A stretch of DNA of 64,000 nt from an uncultured Prevotellaceae bacterium (GCA_900320245.1 ONRP01000009.1:1-64000), one strand, 5' to 3'. Counted from the first letter of the stretch, positions 35,037-42,616 are shown. The notes: generated by a model from the sequence alone, not told the origin. A program made the numbers and translations.

Positions 35037-35064
35037 TAAGTTATTAATCAATTCCTAAATCATT

Positions 35065-36078
35065 ATGAAAAAATTAGTATTCCTGTTTTCAGCATTATTA
35101 CTGCTCGCCTCGTGCAGCAAGAGTTTCAAAGTAAATGTCGAATATGACTCTGATTATAAAGGCCAAGTCTATTTAATCAACTATGACACCAACGACACCA
35201 TTGCCGTTGCTACCCTTGAGGGGAACAAATGCACGTTTGAAGGAACTTTTGACAAGCCCTTCCTTGCCTCACTCCGTGATGACGCCCTGCACACCTACCC
35301 CATGTTCTACCTTATCGTTAATGAAGGAGAAACCAATGTCAAAATCGATAAGGAGAGTAACTTTGAAGCATCCGGTCCCCTCAACAAGGTATTGTGGGAG
35401 GACTGCTACGCTAATGCCGTCTACAAACTCATGAGTTCTCAAGACTATGAGCAATATTACAAGGAATATTTAAACTTTTACGAACAGAACAAAGACAATT
35501 TGGCTGGACAATGGGCATTTTGTCAATATCTCAGTCTTAAAGATTTTTCTGAAGCAGAAATTGACGCATTGCTCAAGGAGGCTCCCGCTGAATATGCCCA
35601 ACTCAAATATATCGAAAGGCAAAAGTATATAGCCCGTCAAAAGGAGTTGACTAAAGTAGGCAAGAAGTATGTGGACTTTGAAATCACTGATAAGGACGGA
35701 AAGACGCAAAAGTTGTCAGATTATATTGGAAAAGATGGTCGCAAGACCCTACTGTTCTTTTTCTGGCCCAGCAATATAGTGCAAACAGACCCCAATACGA
35801 TACAATTACTTAACGAACTGCAACGAATAGCGGAATCGAAGGAAAGCGGCGGTACAATGGTTGTTGGTGTATCTGTTTTTGATAACCCCGAGGCAGCCGC
35901 AAGCGCCATTGAGGGAGCAGACATCAAGTTTCCTGTTATCATTGGTAAGCAGGCACTCTACAAGCCTCTTGAACTGTATGGTCTGAATCAATCAGCCATA
36001 CATTTGATCCTCATTGATGAAAATGGCAACATCACAGGCCGTGGCTCAAAATTCTTAGACTTAGTAAATAATGACTAA
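35065..36078 (+). CDS. DUF4369/thioredoxin-fold lipoprotein lacking CxxC
   Basis: 337 aa. Lipoprotein signal with lipobox LLASC near residue 17. The N-terminal DUF4369-like beta domain (about 22-110: VYLINYDTNDTIAVATLEGNK, in parts) and a helical middle (about 120-195) lead to a C-terminal AhpC/TlpA-type thioredoxin fold (about 205-337: VDFEITDKDGKTQKLSDY, then LLFFFWPSNIVQT, then HLILIDENGNITGR). At the active-site position WPSNIV stands where TlpA proteins have WCxxC, so it cannot be a normal disulfide reductase. Function unknown; a binding or chaperone role is inference. Confidence 0.8.
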   Translation: MKKLVFLFSALLLLASCSKSFKVNVEYDSDYKGQVYLINYDTNDTIAVATLEGNKCTFEGTFDKPFLASLRDDALHTYPMFYLIVNEGETNVKIDKESNFEASGPLNKVLWEDCYANAVYKLMSSQDYEQYYKEYLNFYEQNKDNLAGQWAFCQYLSLKDFSEAEIDALLKEAPAEYAQLKYIERQKYIARQKELTKVGKKYVDFEITDKDGKTQKLSDYIGKDGRKTLLFFFWPSNIVQTDPNTIQLLNELQRIAESKESGGTMVVGVSVFDNPEAAASAIEGADIKFPVIIGKQALYKPLELYGLNQSAIHLILIDENGNITGRGSKFLDLVNND

Positions 36079-36127
36079 GCCTACATACAGGACACGACGT
36101 TGACATTAACATCGACAGGGTGATATA

Positions 36128-36164
36128 AGAAAGGCAAGAAGAGCGATTTCTTCTTGCCTTTCCT
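36128..36164. terminator. Bidirectional terminator
   Basis: Stem AGAAAGGCAAGAAG with CTTCTTGCCTTTCC around an 8-nt loop. It lies between the convergent lipoprotein and methyltransferase genes. Confidence 0.8.
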
Positions 36165-36184
36165 ATTGTTGATAATGAATGAGG

Positions 36185-36901
36185 TTACCTCTTGCGGGTG
36201 AGGCGGGCGAGGTAGTCGTAGTGGGGGCCGCGCACGAGGATGTCACAGTGGTAGCCGTGGGCGGCGGCCTGCTCGCGCAGGGTCTCGGCATCGATAAAGA
36301 GCCAGGGGAAGGGTTCGCCCTTGACGTCGCGGTACTGCATCCTATAGGTCAATTCGCCATAGTAGCCGTCGATGCCCGTGAGGTCGATGATGCCGTCCTC
36401 GTCCTCGAACACGTAGCAGATGTCGCTGGAGTCGCACAGCAACTGTCCTCCAGGTGCCAGCAGACGGTCGACCTGCATGAAGAAGGCGTCCATGCGCGAG
36501 AGCGTACCCACGATGCCGATGCCGTTCATCAGCATGAGGATCGTGTCGAACTGCGGTCCGTCGAGCGTGAAAAAGTCCTGCTCACGCACGTCCTTGACGC
36601 CGCGCTCACGCATCGTCGCCACGGCCAGCAGCGAGATGTCGATGGCTGTGACCTGCTTCTCCATCGCCTGCAAGGCCAGGGCATGGCATCCGGCACCGGC
36701 GCCCACGTCGAGGATGGCTCCAGCGGCCGTGAGCAACGCCTCGCGCTCGATGTCAGGCATCTCGTCGAGGGTGCGGAACAGTTTGGCGACGGGTATCTCG
36801 TCCTCGTCGAACATCGGCGAGAAGACACGCAGCCGCGCCGCCTTGCCATCACGGTGATAGTCGGCGATGGCGCGTCCCATCGGGTCGCGGTCGGCCTGCA
36901 T
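36185..36901 (-). CDS. SAM-dependent class I methyltransferase
   Basis: 238 aa from the ATG at 36901. A longer reading frame upstream of that codon overlaps the flavodoxin gene and is a shadow. Motif I is ILDVGAGAGCHAL (about residue 65), motif II acidic AIDIS, then FDTILMLMNGIGIVGTL and LLAPGGQLLCDSSDI. The substrate is unknown. Its ATG shares one base with the TGA of the upstream reductase gene (TGATG), so translation is coupled. Confidence 0.85.
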   Translation of the reverse strand: MQADRDPMGRAIADYHRDGKAARLRVFSPMFDEDEIPVAKLFRTLDEMPDIEREALLTAAGAILDVGAGAGCHALALQAMEKQVTAIDISLLAVATMRERGVKDVREQDFFTLDGPQFDTILMLMNGIGIVGTLSRMDAFFMQVDRLLAPGGQLLCDSSDICYVFEDEDGIIDLTGIDGYYGELTYRMQYRDVKGEPFPWLFIDAETLREQAAAHGYHCDILVRGPHYDYLARLTRKR

Positions 36902-37521
36902 CAGCGGATGAAGTGGGTGCCCTGCCAGGGTTCGTACTCCGGCTTCGGTGCCGTTCCCGTGTTCAACTGGCGGATCATCCACGCCATGTTCTGGGCCATG
37001 GTCCTCATGGTCTGCATGCCCTCGGCATCGAGGCGGGCCTCGCCCGGCTCCCGGCCGTAGGCGATGTTCCAGTACTGCGAGGTCACCAGCGGCATGTTCA
37101 CCATCTGGAAAGGCATCTGCAGGGTCTGGAAGGCTGCGGTGGCACCGCCACGGCGGCACACGGCGACAGCGGCAGCGGGCTTGCCCGACACCTTGGCACC
37201 GGCAAAGAGCATGCGGTGCACCAGATTCATCACCGAACCCGTAGGCGTGCCGAAGTAGACCGGCGAACCAACGATGAGGCCGTCGGCTTCGTTCATCTTG
37301 TCGATGACCTCGTTGCAGATGTCATCATTAAAAACGCAGTGGCCATTGTTGGCGGTCACACAACCGCCGCAAGAGATGCAGCCACGCACCGGCTTGGTGC
37401 CTATCCAATAGATTTCGGTCTTGAGACCCAGTTCGGTAAGGGTCTTGGCCGCTTCGTTCAATGCGAAATAGGTGTTGCCCTTCTCGTGGGGCGAACCATT
37501 AATCAATAAGACTTTCTTCAT
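36901..37521 (-). CDS. Flavodoxin-fold NAD(P)H-dependent FMN reductase/iron-sulfur flavoprotein type
   Basis: 206 aa. The FMN-binding loop LLINGSPHEKGNTYFAL at the N-terminus is followed by a Cys-containing CISCGGC segment (about 48-54) typical of iron-sulfur flavoprotein-like reductases, then GLIVGSPVYFGTPTGSV. Likely a cytosolic oxidoreductase of quinones or flavins. The Cys motif is too short for a confident cluster call. It forms a two-gene unit with the methyltransferase. Confidence 0.82.
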   Translation of the reverse strand: MKKVLLINGSPHEKGNTYFALNEAAKTLTELGLKTEIYWIGTKPVRGCISCGGCVTANNGHCVFNDDICNEVIDKMNEADGLIVGSPVYFGTPTGSVMNLVHRMLFAGAKVSGKPAAAVAVCRRGGATAAFQTLQMPFQMVNMPLVTSQYWNIAYGREPGEARLDAEGMQTMRTMAQNMAWMIRQLNTGTAPKPEYEPWQGTHFIR

Positions 37522-37584
37522 ATTCTCGAGATGTTAAGTTTAAAGTGGTTATAAGTTGAAAATACTGTTGTCGCCGCCTGGTTA

Positions 37585-38112
37585 TCAAATACGAGTCATG
37601 TGGTAGCCCATGGCCTTGAGTTGCACAGCCATCCCCATCTGATACATCGTCTGCAGACAAGCGACATAGGCCTTGAAGGCATCGACGGTGCCCGGCTCGA
37701 TGTCCTGGGCGTAGAGGGCACGTTTCGTCCGCTCGGCACAGTCGCCCACGAGGGTCTGCATCTGCTCGGCCGCATCACCGTGCAGATCGAGGACCTCGTC
37801 GAGGATATACTCGTCGAGGTTGTCATACCCCCTCTTGTCGCGCAGCATGAGATACAGGTTCTCCTCCTTGCTGTAACGCTCCCAGTCGGTGTCCCAGAAC
37901 TTGGCAACAGCCATGGCGACGAACATCATCCACCCCAGCGAGGCCACAGGATAGTTGGAAAACTCACGAGCACCGTCGGGCAGGTAAGCCTCGGCGATGG
38001 CCGGCCATTTTTCCTCCACATCGGGGCACTCGGGCAAGCGCTCGTCAACAGCGTCACGTTTCAGCAGGAAAGCATGCAAATCACTTGATAACGCAGTGGC
38101 AAATTTCTCCAT
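37585..38112 (-). CDS. Conserved hypothetical protein, Bacteroidales type
   Basis: 175 aa from the ATG at 38112; an ATG at 38208 lies upstream of the promoter and is not used. The protein is all-helical and acidic, with a central FSNYPVASLGWMMFVAMAVAKFWD segment (in parts) and C-terminal MYQMGMAVQLKAMGYHMTRI. No signal peptide, no catalytic motif recognised. I do not know its function. Confidence 0.72.
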   Translation of the reverse strand: MEKFATALSSDLHAFLLKRDAVDERLPECPDVEEKWPAIAEAYLPDGAREFSNYPVASLGWMMFVAMAVAKFWDTDWERYSKEENLYLMLRDKRGYDNLDEYILDEVLDLHGDAAEQMQTLVGDCAERTKRALYAQDIEPGTVDAFKAYVACLQTMYQMGMAVQLKAMGYHMTRI

Positions 38113-38139
38113 ATTAAGGTTTTTCGTTTTTAGCGGGCG

Positions 38140-38147
38140 CAAAGATA
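38140..38147 (-). promoter_or_regulatory. -7 box deciding the start of the 175-aa gene
   Basis: TATCTTTG followed by CG on the minus strand. Transcription starting just downstream excludes the 38208 ATG and leaves 38112. Confidence 0.65.
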
Positions 38148-38231
38148 ATAAAAATGGTTGATTTACAACAACATTAACGAGCTTTTTTTGAATTGTGCTT
38201 TTTGACATGGTGGGGCCCGTTGGCGCGAATG

Positions 38232-38239
38232 TAATTTTG
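38232..38239 (+). promoter_or_regulatory. -7 box before the phage cassette
   Basis: TAATTTTG followed by CGG, 82 nt before the portal ATG. If active, the host sigma factor transcribes the phage genes. Confidence 0.5.
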
Positions 38240-38320
38240 CGGTGCCAACAGTCGGGAAGCCGCCATCAGGCACCCTGCCACGGGCTGCACCAACCGACAT
38301 CAACCAAACAAACACAAAAA

Positions 38321-39760
38321 ATGATTACCATGAAGACACCGACCACCAACGAACAACACACCCGCGTGCTGCGGGCCGCCTACCAGGCCTGGATGAACGC
38401 CGCCGGGCTGCGCCAGGCGCGACTGAGGAACAAGCGGTTTGCCTACGGCGACCAGTGGGGCGACCTGGTCAAGGACCAACAGGGACGCGTCATGACCGAG
38501 GGCGAGCATCTGGCCAGCCAGGGCTGCGAGAGCATCACCAACAACCTGATCAGGCAACTGATCAAGACCATCGTGGGGCGTTTCCGCTCCCTGTACATCA
38601 AGCGTGAGGGCAATGCCGCATCGGCGGCGCTGGAAAGCATCAGGCAAGCCAACGAACTCGACGAGATGGACAGCCGCGCTCTGGAGGAGTTCCTCATCTC
38701 GGGTTGCTGCATCCAGCGCGTGGACATCGGCCACGAGCCGGGCAGCGGCGAGCACGTGCGCGTCGACAACGTCAACGTGAACAAGGTGTTTGCCGGCACG
38801 ATGGACGACCCGCGCTCATGGGACTGTGAACTCATCGGCCAACTGCACGACCTGAACATCGCTCAACTGCTGCGCCGTGTGGCCGACGGCAACCCGCGCA
38901 AGGCGGCCTGGGTGAGGCGCCTGTACACCGACAGCGCCGACAGCCGTCTTGCCGACTTCACCACGCGTCTGGGAGCCGACTCGCAGTTAGGGACCGACTT
39001 CTGGCACGGCCGCGACGGCAAGTGCCGCGCCATCGAGGTGTGGACGCTCGAGAGTCGTGAGGTCGTCGTGTGCCACAACCGCCGCGAGGGTACACTCAGC
39101 GTCGAGCCTGTGACGATGAGCCAGCGCCTGAAGGCCCTGCCCGACGTCACCACACGCTGGGACATCGCTACCGTGTGGCACTGCCGCTGGTTCAGCCCCA
39201 TGGGCGACCTGCTGACCGAATACGACTCCCCCTGGCCTCACGGCAGCCACCCGTTCGTCATCAAACTCTACCCGCTCACCGACGGCGAGGTGCATGCCGT
39301 TGTCGAGGACATCATCGACACGCAGAAGCACGTCAACCGCATGATCTCGCTGCTCGACCAGACGATGCGCTCCAGCGCCAAGGGCGTGCTGCTGTTCCCC
39401 GAGACGGCCCTGCCTGACGGGTGGACGTGGGAGGACGTGCGGCGCTGCTGGTCGAGCGCCAACGGTCTGCTGCCCTACAATCCCCGCCTGGGCGATGCCA
39501 AGCCCGAGCAGGTGAGCGCCAACAGCACCAACTTCGGTGCCTATCAGATGATTGAACTGCAGATGAAACTGTTTGAGGAAATCAGCGGCGTGAGCGGTGC
39601 CCTGCAGGGCAAGAACCCGACCGTGAACAGCGGCGGTGCCTACCAACTGCAGAGCGAGAATGCCAACATCGCGCTGAGCGACGTGTTCGACACGTTCGAG
39701 GCCTTCCGCCGCCAGCGAGACCGCAAGATCGCACAATTGTGTCCGGCACCCGACGCCTGA
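38321..39760 (+). CDS. Phage portal protein, probably C-terminally truncated
   Basis: 479 aa. Reads like the large portal proteins of Bacteroidales prophages (P22-like): an N-terminal region with NNLIRQLIKTIVGRFRSLYI, central EEFLISGCCIQRVDI and VNVNKVFAGTMDDPRSWD, and later DIIDTQKHVNRMISLLDQ and LQGKNPTVNSGGAYQLQSE. The frame ends abruptly at RRQRDRKIAQLCPAPDA, where relatives known to me continue for roughly 100 or more residues. An inverted-repeat element follows within 42 nt. Portals form the dodecameric DNA channel of the capsid. Confidence 0.78.
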   Translation: MITMKTPTTNEQHTRVLRAAYQAWMNAAGLRQARLRNKRFAYGDQWGDLVKDQQGRVMTEGEHLASQGCESITNNLIRQLIKTIVGRFRSLYIKREGNAASAALESIRQANELDEMDSRALEEFLISGCCIQRVDIGHEPGSGEHVRVDNVNVNKVFAGTMDDPRSWDCELIGQLHDLNIAQLLRRVADGNPRKAAWVRRLYTDSADSRLADFTTRLGADSQLGTDFWHGRDGKCRAIEVWTLESREVVVCHNRREGTLSVEPVTMSQRLKALPDVTTRWDIATVWHCRWFSPMGDLLTEYDSPWPHGSHPFVIKLYPLTDGEVHAVVEDIIDTQKHVNRMISLLDQTMRSSAKGVLLFPETALPDGWTWEDVRRCWSSANGLLPYNPRLGDAKPEQVSANSTNFGAYQMIELQMKLFEEISGVSGALQGKNPTVNSGGAYQLQSENANIALSDVFDTFEAFRRQRDRKIAQLCPAPDA

Positions 39761-39770
39761 CAATAATCCG

Positions 39771-40080
39771 TATTCACTTAAATTAAGGGAATGGAATCGC
39801 AGTTACAACCATTCAGCCATTTCCCTCACGCTAAGGCGCTAAGTCGCTAAGAGTTTAATATTTAATACGTTACGAAATAAGTTTATGATATGCCAGACGA
39901 AATGAAATGCTTCAATCTATCAAGAAATTTCCCTGTTTTGACTATGATCATTGTCTGAAAATCAAAAAACTTAGCGTCTTTGCGACTTAGCGTGATATTT
40001 GGTGTCGGGTGTTTTGGCTGAATAGTTACCCAGAAACTTGACGACATCCCGTTCCCTCCTGAAAACATCCATATTCACTT
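39771..40080. repeat. MITE-like inverted-repeat element after the portal
   Basis: Inverted ends at 39802 (GTTACAACCATTCAGCCA) and 40029 (in reverse, GTAACTATTCAGCCA) and inner inverted copies TCACGCTAAG..CGCTAAG (39826-39851 and 39969-39995) make an element of about 228 bp without an ORF. Outside it, the words CC(G/A)TATTCACTT occur as direct repeats at 39771-39779 and 40072-40080. Confidence 0.65.
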
Positions 40081-40102
40081 TTATTTAAAACCTATCAATG
40101 TC

Positions 40103-40510
40103 ATGAACAACGAACAAGAACAACTGGAACAGCCACAGCAGGCGACACCGGTGGTCACGCCACCGCCCTTTCGCCACAGTGAAGAACACACCGAGGTCCA
40201 GGACACGTCCGCCTCCCCCACCCTTGAAGACAGGATTGCCCAACTGGCCCTTGACGAGGACCTGAGCAAGCGCCTGACTGAACTTACCGACGGGTAACCC
40301 GTCTCGTCGCTGTCGGCCGAAGTGCTCACCACGCTCGTGCGGGGCCTCACGCACGACGACGATGTGAAAAACGCCGATGCAGCGGGATTCCTGCGCGGCC
40401 GCAACGAGAAAATCGAGACCGTGATGCACCAGCGCCCCGACAACGACGTCGAAGCCGAGAGCACGCCCGTCTTCCCCCAATACTGCCGCCGCAGCATCTG
40501 GGACAGGTAA
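40103..40510 (+). pseudogene. Phage scaffold-position protein with in-frame stop
   Basis: An ATG at 40103 opens 64 codons (MNNEQEQLEQPQQATP...LTELTDG), then TAA at 40295-40297. The same frame stays open to 40510 (PVSSLSAEVLTTLVRGLTHDDD...FPQYCRRSIWDR). The two halves read as one acidic, Gln/Pro-rich protein of about 135 aa between portal and capsid, where a scaffold or similar small structural protein is expected. It is broken unless the stop is suppressed. GTTAAGA repeats follow. Confidence 0.6.
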
Positions 40511-40564
40511 GAGTTAAGAGTTAAGAGTTAAGAGTTATTGTTGAATTATTTAAATTTAAATGCC

Positions 40565-41326
40565 ATGAACATGATTAAAATCCGTAAAGCACTGCGCTGG
40601 ATGCGCAGCCACAAGAAACTCATCATCTTTGTCATCACCATGATCCTGATCGCCATCCTCTCGTCGTGCATGGGCAGCGATGGCAGCGCCACCACGATGG
40701 CCGTGGGTATGCTCGTCACCGGTGTCGAGGGCGGCAAGCACGTCGTCGACGGTCCGCTGACCACCGACCTGTCGCACCAGGGATCGCCCGACCTGCTGCT
40801 CAACGAGATTGACCAGCAAATCGTGAAAATCCGCCCGATGTCAACGCCCATCGACCAGATATCGCGCTACGGCGGCAGCAAGCATGCCGGCAGCATGGTG
40901 GTGGATTTTTACAGCGTGGACACCAAACTGACCAAAGCAAAACTGAGCACGGGCATCCCCGAGAGCAATCCCTCGATTGGGGACGAGCCCCCCATGGAGG
41001 TTATCAACACCAGCAGCAACGAGATCTTTGACCCCACCGACACCATCCTGGTGCAGAACACGTCGGGTTATGAGGCCGACGGCACGACCGAGAGCGCCCA
41101 GGACCTGATGCTCTATGTGGTGTCACGTGATGCCAACGGCGTGACGGTAATGGCCGTCAACGGACCTACCATCAATGGAGTGCCCAGGTGCTTCCCTGAC
41201 ATCACTGCAGGAACGACCCTGGTGCGCATGGGACGTGCCGCCAGCGAACTCGACGTCCAGTCGCCGCAGTTCGAGTCGTTGCCCAAGAAGAGCCGCAACC
41301 TGTGCCAGATCTTCAAGGGAATATGA
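40565..41326 (+). CDS. Major capsid protein, N-terminal part, with signal-like N-terminus
   Basis: 253 aa. Residues about 8-40 are basic then strongly hydrophobic and end LIAILSSCMGS, which looks like a lipoprotein signal or membrane anchor. From about 48 the sequence matches DUF5309/SU10-like capsid proteins: LTTDLSHQGSPDLLLNEIDQ, IVKIRPMSTPIDQISRYGG, MVVDFYSVDTK and QSPQFESLPKK. The frame ends FKGI-stop, just after the point (K, 41315-41317) where the downstream ORF would continue. Confidence 0.75.
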   Translation: MNMIKIRKALRWMRSHKKLIIFVITMILIAILSSCMGSDGSATTMAVGMLVTGVEGGKHVVDGPLTTDLSHQGSPDLLLNEIDQQIVKIRPMSTPIDQISRYGGSKHAGSMVVDFYSVDTKLTKAKLSTGIPESNPSIGDEPPMEVINTSSNEIFDPTDTILVQNTSGYEADGTTESAQDLMLYVVSRDANGVTVMAVNGPTINGVPRCFPDITAGTTLVRMGRAASELDVQSPQFESLPKKSRNLCQIFKGI

Positions 41327-41376
41327 CATGATATAGTTGAAAACATCTCAACTACTTTTTATGAAAGTTCATCAAG
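41318..41376 (+). other. 59-nt insert splitting the capsid gene
   Basis: Exact removal joins AAG (41315-41317) to ATG (41377) in one frame and gives the expected CQIFK-MQVEQ junction. The insert is flanked by TCAAG on both sides, so AAG is matched at both edges. It has a TGA two codons in and contains a hairpin TAGTTGA/TCAACTA (41334-41340 with 41348-41354). It is AT-rich compared with the gene. It may be an insertion scar, a mobile micro-element or a translational bypass element. Confidence 0.7.
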
Positions 41377-42030
41377 ATGCAGGTCGAGCAGTCCACGCTG
41401 CAGCGCCTGTCGAACAAGGAGGTGGGCTGGACCATGAGCGACCAGGAAGAGGCCGCCGTCTACGACATGCGACTGGGTATGGAGAAGTCCTACCTGTTCG
41501 GTGTCGCCAGGCAGATGTGGGACGCCACCAAGAAGGAGTACGTCTACTTCACCGGCGGCATCTGGAGCCAGGCCGGCAAGGAGTTCTACCTCGAAGCCAC
41601 CACGCCGCTCGACGAGGAGAGGATGGTGGAACTGATGCGCCGCGCCTTCACCGGCAACACGGGCAGCAAGCGCAAAATCCTCATCGGCGGCAGCGGCCTG
41701 ATCAGCAAGATCAGCAAACTGGACTATTCCCGCGTGATTACCGCCGGCCAACATGTGAGCAAGTGGGGCATCGACTTCACCGAGTTGAGGTCGAAATTCG
41801 GTTGCCTGTACGTACTGCTGAGCGAGGTGTTTGACGAGGTGGGCATGGAGAACGACGGCATTGTCATCGACCCCGAGTATATCCAGAAGTATACCCACAT
41901 CCCCTTCAGCACCGAGCAACTCAACCTCAAGAAGAGCGGTGTGCGCAACGTCGACGCGCTGGTGATGACCGAGGCCTCGTGCCTGGTGCTGCGTTATCCC
42001 AAGGCGCACATGCGCATCACGTCGCGATGA
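41377..42030 (+). CDS. Major capsid protein, C-terminal part
   Basis: 217 aa. Starts MQVEQSTLQRLSNKEVGWTMSDQEE (in parts), continues MRLGMEKSYLFG and YFTGGIWSQAGKEF, and ends with a beta-rich region (LNLKKSGVRNVDALVMTEASCL, in parts). This is the second half of the same DUF5309-like capsid protein as the upstream ORF. It could be translated separately from its own ATG, although no ribosome-binding site is evident. Its stop overlaps the ATG of the peptidase gene (ATGA). Confidence 0.75.
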   Translation: MQVEQSTLQRLSNKEVGWTMSDQEEAAVYDMRLGMEKSYLFGVARQMWDATKKEYVYFTGGIWSQAGKEFYLEATTPLDEERMVELMRRAFTGNTGSKRKILIGGSGLISKISKLDYSRVITAGQHVSKWGIDFTELRSKFGCLYVLLSEVFDEVGMENDGIVIDPEYIQKYTHIPFSTEQLNLKKSGVRNVDALVMTEASCLVLRYPKAHMRITSR

Positions 42031-42425
42031 AGTACTTCACCATCAGCGAGTTGACGCGCTCTGACACCGCACGCCGTCTGGGCATCGACAACAGGCCGCC
42101 CGCCAGTGCCGTCGCTGCGCTGCACGCCCTCGTCGACAACGTGCTCGACCCGCTGCGCGAGGCATGGGGCGGGCCCATCCACGTCAACAGCGGCTACCGC
42201 TGTCCCGAGTTGAACCGCATCGTGGGCGGCACCCCCACGAGCCAGCACCAGCGCGGCGAGGCTGCCGACATCACCGTCGGCACTCAAGCCCGCAACAGGC
42301 GCCTGCTGGCTCTCATCAAGCAGTTGGACCTGCCCGTGGACCAATGCATCGACGAGAAAGGATGCCGCTGGATCCACGTCAGCCACCGCCCCAACCGCAA
42401 CCGCCGCCTGTACATGAAATTTTAG
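42027..42425 (+). CDS. Phage-type M15A D-Ala-D-Ala peptidase (endolysin-like)
   Basis: 132 aa from the ATG at 42027, overlapping the capsid stop by 4 nt. Family signatures: YFTISELTRSDTA, VNSGYRC, SxxSQHQRGEAADI (zinc His and Asp) and a C-terminal WIHVSHRPNRNRR (second zinc His). No signal peptide. It cleaves peptidoglycan stem peptides, typically for phage lysis. Intact, unlike the upstream phage genes. Confidence 0.88.
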   Translation: MKYFTISELTRSDTARRLGIDNRPPASAVAALHALVDNVLDPLREAWGGPIHVNSGYRCPELNRIVGGTPTSQHQRGEAADITVGTQARNRRLLALIKQLDLPVDQCIDEKGCRWIHVSHRPNRNRRLYMKF

Positions 42426-42461
42426 CGGCACGCCGCAAAAATTGATACAGGATTAGAGAAC

Positions 42462-42498
42462 AGGCAAGACCCTGACGCGTCGCGTCGGAGCCTTGCCT
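42462..42498 (+). terminator. Terminator after the phage cassette
   Basis: AGGCAAG/CTTGCCT stem enclosing an inner GACGCG/CGCGTC stem, followed by TTTTTTC. Confidence 0.85.
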
Positions 42499-42547
42499 TT
42501 TTTCTTTGTTGCCCAGCCGTTTATTTACAAAACTAATGGCAATAATA

Positions 42548-42616
42548 ACCGCCCTGCGGGCGGGAAATTGATCAAATTAATTTTATAATTAAATTTCCCG
42601 TGCAAGGCACGGTTAT
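42548..42616. repeat. Complete dispersed two-hairpin repeat
   Basis: CCGCCCTGCGGGCGG hairpin, then GGAAATTGATCAAATTAATT, then ATAATTAAATTTCC, then CCGTGCAAGGCACGG hairpin. This is the fullest copy of the family also seen at the window start and around 31.2 and 31.6 kb. Confidence 0.75.

Noticed and set aside
36913-37509. 198-aa frame antisense to the flavodoxin-type reductase
   Set aside because: Antisense shadow of a gene with a clear FMN-binding motif.
38195-38320. Longer N-terminus for the portal gene
   Set aside because: The extra codons lie over the promoter box at 38232 and encode sequence unlike portal proteins.
41318-41376. Intein or group I/II intron in the capsid gene
   Set aside because: At 59 nt it is far too short for a self-splicing intron or an intein and has no such motifs.
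41337-41834. 165-aa frame over the capsid C-terminal part
   Set aside because: A shadow in the wrong frame; composition is Arg/His/Gln-rich and the real frame has capsid-like sequence.
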